Below, in pieces: positions 35,205 to 43,896 of a DNA stretch of 64,000 nucleotides. The notes beneath the pieces were generated by a model. It saw only the letters and a program-made list of their open reading frames with translations, searched no databases and was not told the origin of the DNA. Position numbers and translations under genes: made by a program. This DNA is from Mesorhizobium carmichaelinearum (GTDB taxonomy: Bacteria; Pseudomonadota; Alphaproteobacteria; Rhizobiales; Rhizobiaceae): NCBI RefSeq assembly GCF_900199455.1, contig NZ_FZQR01000008.1, positions 1 to 64,000 of the forward strand. The letters are read 5' to 3'. The first letter of the stretch is position 1. Each line of letters opens with the position of its first letter.

Positions 35205-36257
35205 ATGAGACGCGTCCTTCTCGCAGCGACTGCCCTTTTCTCCCTTGCCATATCCGGCCAAACGGCGCTGGCCGCCGACGACACCCCCGAAGCGCCCTAT
35301 GTCGATGACCGTTCGAGCGCCGAGGCGGTCATCCGCTCGCTCTACAGCGCCATCAACCGGCACGAATTCGCCCGGGCCTGGGGTTATTATGGCGATGCAA
35401 AGCCGGCTAAAGACTTCGACAGTTTCGTCAAGGGCTATGACGGTACAGACAAGGTCGAGGTCGCGACGGGCGCCATTTCAGACGAGGGTGCCGCCGGCAG
35501 CATCTTCTACAACGTTCCGGTCGCCATCCGCGCCACGGACAAGAGCGGCGGCGAAAAAGTTTTCGCCGGCTGCTACACGCTGCGTCAGGTGAATGCCCAG
35601 ATCCAGGCGGCGCCGCCCTTCGATCCGATCCACATCGAAAAAGGGGCGCTGAAACCCTCAACCGCCGATTTCGAGGAGGCGCTGCCGCCAAGCTGCGGCG
35701 ACGGCCCGCCGCCGCCGAAGAAGGATGTGGCGTTGGAGCAGGCCAAGAAGGCTTTCCTGGCGACATATGGCGACCAATGCGACAAGGACCTACTGGCTAC
35801 TGAGCCGGACGTCTTTTCGATCAAATACAAGGACAAGGACGCACAGCCCGGCGACCCCGACAAGGAAACAAGGCTGTTCCATTTCTCCTGTTCGGTCGCG
35901 GCCTACAATGAAAGTTCGATCTACTACATGACCGACGAATTGTCTGAAGTGCGGCAATTGCAGTTCGCCGAACCCAAGATGGACATCCGCTACGAGAACA
36001 ATGACAGCGACGGCAAATTGCTGGGCATGAGCATCGTCGGCTTCGAGACGACCGGCTGGGCGGTCAATTCCGACTATGATGCTGACACCCATACGATCAC
36101 CACCTTCAACAAGTGGCGTGGCGTTGGCGACGCCTCCGATTCGGGAACCTATCTGTTCCGAAATGGCGATTTCTCGCTGGTCCAGTATGACGTCGATGCG
36201 TCCTATGATGGCGAGGAGAACCCACAGACGGTCGTCGACTACAACACCGCGCCTTGA
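35205..36257 (+). CDS. DUF1176 family secreted protein
   Basis: A 350-aa protein with a signal peptide (LLAATALFSLAISGQTALA). The C-terminal ~180 residues (QCDKDLLATEPDVFSIKY, then FHFSCSVAAYNESSIYYM, GWAVNSDYDADTHTI and FRNGDFSLVQYDVDAS) resemble the periplasmic DUF1176 fold. The N-terminal part (about 30-150) looks like a separate NTF2-like region (EAVIRSLYSAINRHEFARAW). Ribosome site GGAG 7-8 nt before ATG 35205. Function unknown, predicted periplasmic. Confidence 0.75.
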   Translation: MRRVLLAATALFSLAISGQTALAADDTPEAPYVDDRSSAEAVIRSLYSAINRHEFARAWGYYGDAKPAKDFDSFVKGYDGTDKVEVATGAISDEGAAGSIFYNVPVAIRATDKSGGEKVFAGCYTLRQVNAQIQAAPPFDPIHIEKGALKPSTADFEEALPPSCGDGPPPPKKDVALEQAKKAFLATYGDQCDKDLLATEPDVFSIKYKDKDAQPGDPDKETRLFHFSCSVAAYNESSIYYMTDELSEVRQLQFAEPKMDIRYENNDSDGKLLGMSIVGFETTGWAVNSDYDADTHTITTFNKWRGVGDASDSGTYLFRNGDFSLVQYDVDASYDGEENPQTVVDYNTAP

Positions 36258-36282
36258 GCGCTGAGGGGACAAGCAGCGTCGA

Positions 36283-37182
36283 TCAAGGCGCCTTCGACAG
36301 CATCCAGTTCAGCGTGCCGCGCCAGTCGACCATGCGGATCGGCGTGCCATGCGTGCCGGTCTCGAAGCGGACGAAGCGGGTCGGATAGGGATAGGCTTTC
36401 GACCTGGCGATGATGGAACGAAAGAAGGCTTCCTGGTTCGCAATGGGAAAGACCACGTCATGGCTGCCCTGGCCGAAGAAGACCGGGACATGACGCCTGA
36501 AGGCGGGACTGGCGAGGAAACTGTCGTCCCACAGCGATCCGAGCAGCAACATGCCGTTGATGCGCCGGCCGGTATCGTTGCGCGCGGCAAGCTTCCAGCA
36601 CAGGGAACCGCCCATCGAGCCACAGGCGACGAAGATCTTCGCGCCCGGCGACTGTTCGGCATAGTGATCGATCAAGGCCGCGACCTGTGCGGCGCCCTTG
36701 TCGCCGAAATCGGGGAAATCCGGCGAGAGATAAAGCCCGCCATTGCCGGCCATCAAATTCTTGAGGCGGTTGAAATTGCCGCCGAAGGTGAAGTCGTCGA
36801 CGCCCTGCTTGCGGCTGCCGCCCTGCCCGTGCAGGTAAAGCACGATGATGGCGGCACCCTCGGTCTTGCCGACCGCGACGTGCCTGACATCGCCGGCGTC
36901 GGTCTTCAGCATCAGATCCTGCTGCACTTTGCGCACGCTGGTGTCGGTGTATTGCGGGTGCACGCGCTTTTCCGGCACCTCGTCGCGCTGGTTGATGTCG
37001 CGAATCTCGCGATAGTCGATGACCGTGTAGGCGCCGTTGCTGTCGGATGAGAGCGTAGCCGGATAGGCGAAGAGATCGTCCTTGAAGGGTTTTAGTTCGA
37101 GCGCATCGGCTTGGCCGGCAAGGCAAAGAACAAATACCGCAGCCAGAAAGGCGTGAAATGGGGAAAGAAAACGAGAAGCCAT
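36283..37182 (-). CDS. Secreted alpha/beta hydrolase
   Basis: About 299 aa from ATG 37182, with a signal peptide (AFLAAVFVLCLAGQADA). Hydrolase features: LYLHGQGGSRKQG oxyanion region, nucleophile elbow ACGSMGGS, Asp in GQGSHDVVFP and His in ETGTHGTPI. Predicted periplasmic esterase or lipase of unknown substrate. A TTG at 37218 gives a longer frame without a ribosome site. It follows the molybdenum-maturation operon by 32 bp on the same strand and may be the last gene of that transcript. Confidence 0.75.
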   Translation of the reverse strand: MASRFLSPFHAFLAAVFVLCLAGQADALELKPFKDDLFAYPATLSSDSNGAYTVIDYREIRDINQRDEVPEKRVHPQYTDTSVRKVQQDLMLKTDAGDVRHVAVGKTEGAAIIVLYLHGQGGSRKQGVDDFTFGGNFNRLKNLMAGNGGLYLSPDFPDFGDKGAAQVAALIDHYAEQSPGAKIFVACGSMGGSLCWKLAARNDTGRRINGMLLLGSLWDDSFLASPAFRRHVPVFFGQGSHDVVFPIANQEAFFRSIIARSKAYPYPTRFVRFETGTHGTPIRMVDWRGTLNWMLSKAP

Positions 37183-37214
37183 ATCGCAGGCTTGCGTAAT
37201 TCGGCCTGGGTTTG

Positions 37215-38825
37215 TCAATCCTGCAGCACGCCGCCGGCGCCTTCGAGCGCCTCACGGGTGTCGACATCGACGGACGCGCCCTCGCCGATTTCGACGTCGA
37301 TGACGTCGAGCCCCTCGGCCTCGACCAGATGGCGTGCGCCGGTATCGCCTTCGAGATGAGCGATGGCCGGGAACAGCGAGCGTGGCAAAAGCACCGGGTT
37401 GCCACGCTTGCCCTGATGCGAGGCGCGGACCACGGAATTGCCGCCGGCCTTGCGGAAGGCATCGATCAGCCGGTCGAGATCGTCTGACACAACGCCAGGC
37501 ATGTCGCCGAGAACGATCATCGCGCCGGCGATGTCTTCGGGCAGATAGGCAATACCGGCCTTCAGTGAGGTCGACAGGCCATCGGCGAAATCGGGATTGT
37601 CGGCGAAGGTCACATCCAGCCCTGCCAACGCAGCGCGCACGCGCTCGCGCTGATGGCCGGTGACGACGATCGTGCCGGACGCCTTCGATCCGAGCGCGCG
37701 TTCGGCGGTGCGGCGCACCAGCGGCTTGCCGTCGAACAGCGCCATGAGCTTGTTCGGTCCGCCCATGCGGCTTGACCGGCCAGCCGCCAGAAGCACGATG
37801 GCGACCTTGAGCCGGCTCTTGGCCGGCAGCGGTTCGCGCGGCTGCGGCCGCGTCGGGATTTCCATCAGCAGCCCTCCGACCCCCATGCCGGCGATGTCCT
37901 TCGCGGTGACGTCGAGACCGGCAACCAAACGGTCGAGCACCCAGTCGAAGCCGTTTTCCTTGGGGCTGCGGGCGCAGCCGGGCGCACCGATGACCCGCTT
38001 GCCGTCGAGTGTGCCTAGCACCAGCAGATTGCCGGGATCGACCGGCATGCCGGCGCGGATAACAGTTCCGCCCGCCATTTCGATCGCCGCCGGAACGACA
38101 TCGGCGAAATCGCTCATCGCCGAGGCGCCGAAGATCACCACCATGTCATTGTCGCGCGCCAGCGAGGCGGCAGCCTCCGCCACGGGCCTGATCTCGTGCG
38201 GCGTGCGGCGCTCCGCCGTCAACCTGCCACCGGAGCGCGCCAGGCGCGCTTCGGTGACGCGCAATGTCTTGTCCAGCACGCTGGGCTTGATGCCTGGCAG
38301 GACCGTCTGGATCACACCGACGCGCACCGGCTGATAGGCGTTGACGGCAAAGATCTCGCCGCCGGCGCAGATTTTCATCACAGTGTCGACCAAGGTGGAG
38401 GCGACAGCGAAGGGGATGATCTTCACCGTCGCCACCATCTGACCCTTTTCGACCGGAGCATGCTGCGCCAGCGTGGCAAGGGTGATGGCGGGATCGACGG
38501 CGTTGATGGCGTCGATCATCGCAGCATCGACCGTGAAGATGCCTGATGCCTTGGCGTGGAGATTGACCCGGCCGGTGGCGGCGGGCCTGGCCTCGATGCC
38601 GCCGAAAATCATGCTCTCGGCAATTCTTTGCGCTGCGGCGTCCTCGCCGAGATCGTCCGAGGAAAGCACGGCGGCAACGACCTGCGAGATCCCTGCCCGC
38701 TTGAGTATGGAGACGTCTTCGGCACTCAGCCTGTGCGCCTTGCGAAAGCGCTTTTCGCCGGCAGTGGTGGCATGCGCCAGCACCGCGCCTTCGGCCTCTT
38801 CAATCGCAACCGGACCGAATTTCAC
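37215..38825 (-). CDS. MoeA-like / MobA-like fusion, molybdenum cofactor maturation
   Basis: A 536-aa two-domain protein. Residues about 1-340 form a molybdopterin-binding (MoeA/CinA-like) region with VVIFGASAMSDFADVVPAA and ERVIGAPGCARS-type text near 37960-38010. Residues about 343-536 form a MobA/MocA nucleotidyltransferase with LLAAGRSSRMGGPNKLMAL and VLGDMPGV. Such fusions add CTP or GTP to molybdopterin for xanthine-dehydrogenase/CO-dehydrogenase-type enzymes. Overlaps the XdhC gene by 4 bp. Acts in the cytoplasm with the XdhC proteins. Confidence 0.88.
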   Translation of the reverse strand: MKFGPVAIEEAEGAVLAHATTAGEKRFRKAHRLSAEDVSILKRAGISQVVAAVLSSDDLGEDAAAQRIAESMIFGGIEARPAATGRVNLHAKASGIFTVDAAMIDAINAVDPAITLATLAQHAPVEKGQMVATVKIIPFAVASTLVDTVMKICAGGEIFAVNAYQPVRVGVIQTVLPGIKPSVLDKTLRVTEARLARSGGRLTAERRTPHEIRPVAEAAASLARDNDMVVIFGASAMSDFADVVPAAIEMAGGTVIRAGMPVDPGNLLVLGTLDGKRVIGAPGCARSPKENGFDWVLDRLVAGLDVTAKDIAGMGVGGLLMEIPTRPQPREPLPAKSRLKVAIVLLAAGRSSRMGGPNKLMALFDGKPLVRRTAERALGSKASGTIVVTGHQRERVRAALAGLDVTFADNPDFADGLSTSLKAGIAYLPEDIAGAMIVLGDMPGVVSDDLDRLIDAFRKAGGNSVVRASHQGKRGNPVLLPRSLFPAIAHLEGDTGARHLVEAEGLDVIDVEIGEGASVDVDTREALEGAGGVLQD

Positions 38826-39526
38826 GCCACTGCGCCTTTGGTGTCGAGGCCGCGCGAGCGGAAGGCGTAGATGGTCTGCGCCAGCACCGCCACAGCGATC
38901 TCGGCGGGGCTAGCGGCACCAATATCGAGCCCGATCGGCGCATGGATACGTGCGATCTGCTCAGCACTCGCGCCCAGTGCCAGCAGGCGCTCAACGCGCT
39001 TGGCGTGCGTCTTGCGGCTGCCAAGCGCCCCGACATAGAAGCAGTTGGCGTCGAGCGCCGCCTTCAGCGCGAAATCGTCGATCTTCGGGTCATGGGTGAC
39101 GGCGGCAAGCGCGGTGTAGCTGTCGAGCGGCTGGCGCTTCAGCACATCTTCCGGCCACTCGGCATGCAGAGCGACATCGGGAAAACGATCCGGCGTGGCA
39201 AAGGCGGTGCGCGGATCGATGATCTCCAGCGGATAGCCGGCAATCCTGGCCATCGGCGCCAGCGCCTGGCTGATATGGACGGCGCCGATCACCACGAGGC
39301 GCGGCTGCGGCAGATGCGCGTTGAGAAAGAAGGTTCGCCCTTCCGCTTCGACGGAACCGGAATTGCCCGATCGAAATGCCCTAGCGGTCGCGGCTCCGAG
39401 ATCGCCGGCGACCTGGTCGCCTTCGCGCACAATGCGATCGCGACCATCACCGAGATCGGTAACGAGGATCGCCGCGCGGCGGGCGCGGCGCTCAGCATTC
39501 AAAGTTTTTAGGGCGTATGGATCCAT
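38822..39526 (-). CDS. XdhC family protein, Rossmann part
   Basis: A 234-aa protein with the XdhC C-terminal Rossmann domain: LVVIGAVHISQALAPMA, DPRTAFATPDRFP, AAVTHDPKIDDFAL, FYVGALGSRKTHAKR and IGLDIGAASPAEIAVAVLAQ. XdhC binds molybdenum cofactor, aids its sulfuration and inserts it into xanthine-dehydrogenase-like enzymes. The N-terminal XdhC piece is encoded by the separate gene 6 bp upstream, a split arrangement seen in cox-type clusters. Confidence 0.9.
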   Translation of the reverse strand: MDPYALKTLNAERRARRAAILVTDLGDGRDRIVREGDQVAGDLGAATARAFRSGNSGSVEAEGRTFFLNAHLPQPRLVVIGAVHISQALAPMARIAGYPLEIIDPRTAFATPDRFPDVALHAEWPEDVLKRQPLDSYTALAAVTHDPKIDDFALKAALDANCFYVGALGSRKTHAKRVERLLALGASAEQIARIHAPIGLDIGAASPAEIAVAVLAQTIYAFRSRGLDTKGAVA

Positions 39527-39532
39527 CTGAGA

Positions 39533-39871
39533 TCAGCCCAACCGCTCGACATACACCTTGATGCGACCGCCGCAGGACAGGCCGACCTGCCAGGCGGTTT
39601 CGTCGGCGACGCCGAATTCGAGCATTTTGGCTTTTCCTGAACCGATGACGTCGACCGCCTCGCTCACCACCGCACCCTCGACGCAACCGCCCGAGACCGA
39701 GCCATGGAAATTGCCTTCGGCATCGATGACCAGATGGCTGCCGACCGGCCTCGGCGCCGAACCCCAGGTCTCGACCACAGTGGCAATGGCGACATCCTTG
39801 CCGTCCTTCATCCAGCCTTCCGCGATAATCAGCGGGTCGCGGGCCTCATCGAGATAGATGCTGTCGTCCAT
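39533..39871 (-). CDS. XdhC/CoxI N-terminal domain protein
   Basis: A 112-aa CoxI/XdhC N-terminal domain: IATVVETWGSAPRPVGSHLVI, GSVSGGCVEGAVVSEA and a C-terminal SCGGRIKVYVE. The Cys in SGGCVEG and in LSCGG are family-conserved. Works with the Rossmann-type XdhC encoded just downstream. Lies between the VWA gene and that partner in the maturation operon. Confidence 0.9.
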   Translation of the reverse strand: MDDSIYLDEARDPLIIAEGWMKDGKDVAIATVVETWGSAPRPVGSHLVIDAEGNFHGSVSGGCVEGAVVSEAVDVIGSGKAKMLEFGVADETAWQVGLSCGGRIKVYVERLG

Positions 39872-39916
39872 GATCGCTTCTCTCAGAGTCTGTTTTTCCG
39901 ATGGATAAACATATGG

Positions 39917-41182
39917 CTATGCGGCGTGCTTCGCGCCAGCATCCATCCATCGCCGCGGATCGACGGATTGTGTCGACTTCTTGTCCAGCGAAGCGCAGAG
40001 ATCGGCGAGCGCATTGAGATTGTGAACCGAGCGGAATTCGTCGACATGCGGCAGCATCGCCTTGACGCCGCGCGCACGCGCCTGAAAGCCGTCGAAGCGC
40101 AGCAACGGGTTCAGCCAGATCAGCCGCCGGCAGGATTTGTGCAGCCGCTCCATCTCCTCCGAAAGGCCGGCGACGTCGTCACGCTCCAGCCCGTCGGTGA
40201 TCAGAAGCACGACCGCGCCCTGCCCCAGCACGCGCCGCGACCAGATCAGGTTGAATTCGGCCAGCGTGTCGCCGATGCGTGTGCCGCCCGACCAGTCCTT
40301 CACCGTCGCCGAACAGTCGGCAAGGGCGGCATCGGGATCGCGGTGGCGCATCTGCCGGGTCAGATTGGTCAGCCGCGTGCCGAAGACGAAGGTATGGACG
40401 CGGCGGCGTTTTTCCGTCAGCGCATGCAGGAAATGCAGGAAGATGCGCGTGTACTGGCTCATCGAGCCCGAAATGTCGGCCAGCACCACCAGCGGCGGGT
40501 GGACCTCGCGGGCCGAGCGGAATTTCGGCAGGATCAGTTCGCCGCCGGTGCGCGCGGCGGAGCGCATCATGGCGCGCGGGTCGATGCGGCGGCCATGCGC
40601 ATCAGCCTTGAAGCGCCTGGTCCGCACCATGTCGAAAGGCAATCGCAGCTCGGCGATGGCTTTCTTGGCATCGGCCATTTCCGCAGCGTTCATCTGGGCA
40701 AAGTCCTTGCCGCGCAACACCTCGTTGCCGGAAAAGGTGAAGCGGGCATCGACCTCGATCTCAGGGACTTCCTGCGGTGGCTGGTTCTTCTGATGGCCTT
40801 CGAACATCGCCTGGCTGACGCGGTTTTCGGCCGCGCGCGGCTTCTGCTTCTCCTTGGCGTCAGGCGCCACCGGCGAAAACATCGCCAGCAGTTTCTCGAT
40901 CAGTTCGCGCGATTTCCAGAACAGTCTAAAGGCTTCGTCGAAGACCGGGTGATCCTCGTGCCTGGACACCAGCACCGCGTGCAGCGTCCAGTAGAAATCG
41001 TCACGCGAGCCGATGCCGGCGGCCAACACCGCCTCGATGGCATCCTTGACCGAGGCCGGCCCGACTCGCATGCCGGCCTTGCGCAAGGTGCGGGCGAAAT
41101 AGACGATGTTGTCGGCGATGCGTCCGTCCGCCGTCGCCTCTCTGGGGTCGGCCTCTTTGGGGTAAGCACCCGGCGCCGTCAT
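39917..41182 (-). CDS. VWA domain protein, CoxE-like
   Basis: A 421-aa CoxE family protein. The C-terminal VWA domain has an intact metal-ion-dependent adhesion site: VLADISGSMSQYTRIF (DxSxS), SGGTRIGDTLAEF (Thr) and LLITDGLERDD (Asp). In Oligotropha carboxidovorans CoxE works with the MoxR ATPase CoxD in assembling the Cu-Mo centre of CO dehydrogenase. Starts 4 bp after the MoxR stop. Confidence 0.9.
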   Translation of the reverse strand: MTAPGAYPKEADPREATADGRIADNIVYFARTLRKAGMRVGPASVKDAIEAVLAAGIGSRDDFYWTLHAVLVSRHEDHPVFDEAFRLFWKSRELIEKLLAMFSPVAPDAKEKQKPRAAENRVSQAMFEGHQKNQPPQEVPEIEVDARFTFSGNEVLRGKDFAQMNAAEMADAKKAIAELRLPFDMVRTRRFKADAHGRRIDPRAMMRSAARTGGELILPKFRSAREVHPPLVVLADISGSMSQYTRIFLHFLHALTEKRRRVHTFVFGTRLTNLTRQMRHRDPDAALADCSATVKDWSGGTRIGDTLAEFNLIWSRRVLGQGAVVLLITDGLERDDVAGLSEEMERLHKSCRRLIWLNPLLRFDGFQARARGVKAMLPHVDEFRSVHNLNALADLCASLDKKSTQSVDPRRWMDAGAKHAA

Positions 41183-41186
41183 CGTG

Positions 41187-42116
41187 CTACTCCGCCGCCG
41201 CGAGCTCGGCCTTGACCTCGTCGAGGATGCGCCGGCCCTCGCCCGCGCCGATGCGGGCGATGTCGTCCTGGTATTTCAACAGCACGCCGATCGTGTCGGA
41301 CACGGTTTCGGGATCGAGCGCCACCTTGTCGAGTTCGGTCAGCGCGCCGGCCCAGTCGATGGTTTCGGCAACGCCCGGCACCTTGAACAGCTCGATCTGG
41401 CGCAGCTTCTGGATGAAGGAGACCACCTCCGCCGAAAGCCGCTGGTTGGCTTGCGGCACCTTGCGGCGCACGATCTCCAACTCGCGCTCGGCATTGGGAT
41501 AGTCGACCCAGTGGTAAAGGCAGCGCCGCTTCAGCGCGTCGTGGATCTCGCGGGTACGGTTGGTGGTGATGATGACGATCGGCGGCTCTTCGGCCTTGAT
41601 GGTGCCAAGTTCGGGCACCGTCACCTGGTAGTCGGACAGGATTTCGAGCAGGAAGGCTTCGAAGGCTTCGTCGGTGCGGTCGAGCTCGTCAATCAGGAAG
41701 ACCGGGGCCGCCCCCATCTTGCCGGTCAGCGCATCGAGCACCGGGCGGCGGATCAGGTATTTTTCCGAGAAGACGTTGCGCTCCATGGCGGAGCGGTCGA
41801 CCTTGCCCGCCGCCTCCTCCATGCGGATCTCGATCATCTGCGCGGCGTAATTCCACTCATAAACAGCAGACGAAACGTCTAGCCCTTCATAACACTGCAG
41901 GCGGATAAGCCGGCGGCCAAGCGCCCCAGCCAACACCTTGGCGATCTCGGTCTTGCCGACGCCGGCCTCGCCCTCGAGGAACAAGGGCCGGTTCATGCGC
42001 AACGACAGGAAAAGCACGGTCGCCAGCGACCGGTCGGCCACATAATCCGCGCCGGTCAGAAGATCGAGCGTCTCGTCGATCGTCCGCGGTATGGGGCGCG
42101 GTTTCAGTTCGGTCAT
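41187..42116 (-). CDS. MoxR-type AAA+ ATPase, CoxD-like
   Basis: A 309-aa AAA+ ATPase. Walker A GEAGVGKTE at residues 49-57, Walker B VFLIDELDRTDEAFE, sensor text VIITTNRTREIHDALKRRCL. This is the MoxR chaperone class that partners VWA proteins such as CoxE. The start overlaps the flavin reductase stop by 4 bp. Probably drives maturation of a molybdenum hydroxylase encoded elsewhere. Confidence 0.92.
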   Translation of the reverse strand: MTELKPRPIPRTIDETLDLLTGADYVADRSLATVLFLSLRMNRPLFLEGEAGVGKTEIAKVLAGALGRRLIRLQCYEGLDVSSAVYEWNYAAQMIEIRMEEAAGKVDRSAMERNVFSEKYLIRRPVLDALTGKMGAAPVFLIDELDRTDEAFEAFLLEILSDYQVTVPELGTIKAEEPPIVIITTNRTREIHDALKRRCLYHWVDYPNAERELEIVRRKVPQANQRLSAEVVSFIQKLRQIELFKVPGVAETIDWAGALTELDKVALDPETVSDTIGVLLKYQDDIARIGAGEGRRILDEVKAELAAAE

Positions 42117-42655
42117 TCTTTCTCCGTGAACGCCGCCGCTCCGCTGTCCAGGACATGGTAGCCGCGGGCGTGGTAGATCAGCGGCCGCAAATTATCGCCC
42201 ATGCGCAAGCCTGTCACCTTGCCAAAAAGCACACGATGGGTGGCCAGGTCCTTGGTGTCGATCAGCTCGCAGTCGAACACCGCAAGCGCGCCCTTCAGCG
42301 TCGGCGCACCGGTAGCGATCACGTCCCATTCGCCGAGCGCGAAACGCTCCTCGATCGGCAGGCCGGTGATGCCGGAAAAGCCGATCGACAACGGCTCCTG
42401 GTGCGAGGCCAGCGTGTTCAGGGCGAACCGGCCGTTTTTCACGAACAGCTCATTCTTGGCATTCTCGCGGTTGAGACAGACCAGAATGGTCGGCGGCGTG
42501 TCCGACACCGAACAGGCAGCGATCACCGTCGTGCCACGCTTGCCGGCGGGTCCATCGGTGGTGACCACATGGACGTGACCGGCAAAATGGCTCATCGCGT
42601 CGCGATAGGCCTGCGGCCCAATGTCGTTCTTCTTCAGCACCGGAATTTTCCACAA
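42113..42655 (-). CDS. Flavin reductase family (FMN-binding split-barrel) protein
   Basis: A 180-aa HpaC/DIM6-type domain: YRDAMSHFAGHVHVVTTDGPAGKRG, TTVIAACSVSDTPPTILVCLN and KNGRFALNTLA are the usual flavin reductase signatures. It supplies reduced FMN or acts as a flavoprotein of unknown partner. First gene of the minus-strand maturation operon; its link to the molybdenum genes may be functional or simply positional. Confidence 0.88.
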   Translation of the reverse strand: MWKIPVLKKNDIGPQAYRDAMSHFAGHVHVVTTDGPAGKRGTTVIAACSVSDTPPTILVCLNRENAKNELFVKNGRFALNTLASHQEPLSIGFSGITGLPIEERFALGEWDVIATGAPTLKGALAVFDCELIDTKDLATHRVLFGKVTGLRMGDNLRPLIYHARGYHVLDSGAAAFTEKE

Positions 42656-42822
42656 CCAGAAACCCTAGCGCTATATATGGCCAGACATGACATGCCACAA
42701 GCGAAGTGCTTGGCCCATATCCGCAAATTCGCGTGTTGCACCAAGGCCGGGCAGCCTTTAGGTCTTGGCGGGAATTGGCGCCCGCGCTGTTGTCGCGGGC
42801 TTGGGAGGAACTCTTCGGCAGG

Positions 42823-43896
42823 ATGCGACCCGGGGCAACGATATCCGCCGCGCTGGCCTGGCTGTTCCTGGCCGGCGCCGCCAGCGCCCAGACGCTCACG
42901 ATCGGCGTCGCCGCGCCCCTGTCGGGACCATCGGCCATCCTCGGCAAGCAGATCGAGGCCGGCACCGGGCTGGCGGCGCAAGCAGACGGCATCGAACTCA
43001 AAACCGTGGACGATGCCTGCACCGCCGATGGCGGTGCTGCCGCGGCCAGGGATTTTGCCGCAGCCAAGGTCAGTGTCGTGGTCGGCTTCCTCTGCACCGA
43101 TGCGATCGAGGCAGCGATGCCGATCCTCGAGGACGCCAACATCCCGGTCATCACCGTCGGCGTGCGCACCGAAAGCCTGACCGATCGCCGCGCCAAGACC
43201 GGCTGGCCGGTCTATCGCCTCGGGCCGCGCGGCGATGATGAGCGCAACGCTGTTGCCTCCACCCTCACCCGGCTGTGGCAGAACGAGCTGTTCGCCATTA
43301 TCGATGACGGCACCATCTATGGCCGCGAGATGGCCGAGACCTTTCGCGCGGCGGCGGAGCAAGCGGCGCTGAAACCGGTGTTCGTCGACACATTCCGGCC
43401 GCAGCTCGACAACCAGATCGGCCTGGTCGGGCGGCTGAAGAAAGCCGGCGCCACGCATGTCTTTGCCGGCGGCGACGGCGACGACATCGCCATTATGGGG
43501 CGCGATGCAGCACAGCTCCAGGCCGGCATCGTTTTTGCCGGCGGCGAAAACCTGCGCACGCCGCCCGGCGACGTGCCTTATGCGACGGGCACGCTGATGA
43601 TCGCGCCGCCCGAATGGGCCAATGTCGCCGACGCAAAGGTGCTGGAAAGCTTCTCTGCGCAAAAGATCGTGCCGGACGGCTACACGCTGCCGGCCTATGC
43701 GGCTGTCGAGATCGCCAAGGCGGCGTCGGCCTTGTCCGGAAGCTCAGGCAAGCCACTGACCGAGGCGCTGACCGGGCATGATTTCACCACGGCGATCGGA
43801 CCGATCCGCTTCGACGCCAAGGGCGACCTCAGCCAGAGCCCTTACCGTGTCTTCCGCTTCGACGACACGCGCTTCGTGCCCTTGGAAAGCAACTGA
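42823..43896 (+). CDS. Branched-chain amino acid-type ABC substrate-binding protein
   Basis: A 357-aa Peripla_BP_6 protein with a signal peptide (ISAALAWLFLAGAASA). Core begins LTIGVAAPLSGPSAILGKQ and continues DDACTADGGAAAARDFAAAKVSVVVG-type sequence, then the second lobe FAIIDDGTIYGREMAE. ATG 42823 is preceded by GGAGGAA and GGCAGG. No permease or ATPase genes are adjacent. The stop overlaps the next start by one base (TGATG), coupling it to a P1 peptidase gene. Confidence 0.88.
   Translation: MRPGATISAALAWLFLAGAASAQTLTIGVAAPLSGPSAILGKQIEAGTGLAAQADGIELKTVDDACTADGGAAAARDFAAAKVSVVVGFLCTDAIEAAMPILEDANIPVITVGVRTESLTDRRAKTGWPVYRLGPRGDDERNAVASTLTRLWQNELFAIIDDGTIYGREMAETFRAAAEQAALKPVFVDTFRPQLDNQIGLVGRLKKAGATHVFAGGDGDDIAIMGRDAAQLQAGIVFAGGENLRTPPGDVPYATGTLMIAPPEWANVADAKVLESFSAQKIVPDGYTLPAYAAVEIAKAASALSGSSGKPLTEALTGHDFTTAIGPIRFDAKGDLSQSPYRVFRFDDTRFVPLESN

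Noticed and set aside
39533..39871. The split XdhC genes as a broken single gene
   Set aside because: Both frames are intact with their own starts and a 6-bp gap; separate N- and C-terminal XdhC genes are a known arrangement in cox-type clusters.
39704..41215. A 503-codon open frame on the plus strand opposite the VWA/XdhC genes
   Set aside because: It is the antisense shadow of GC-rich coding sequence with clear VWA and XdhC motifs; its translation has no recognisable domain and is His/Arg/Gln-rich as such shadows are.
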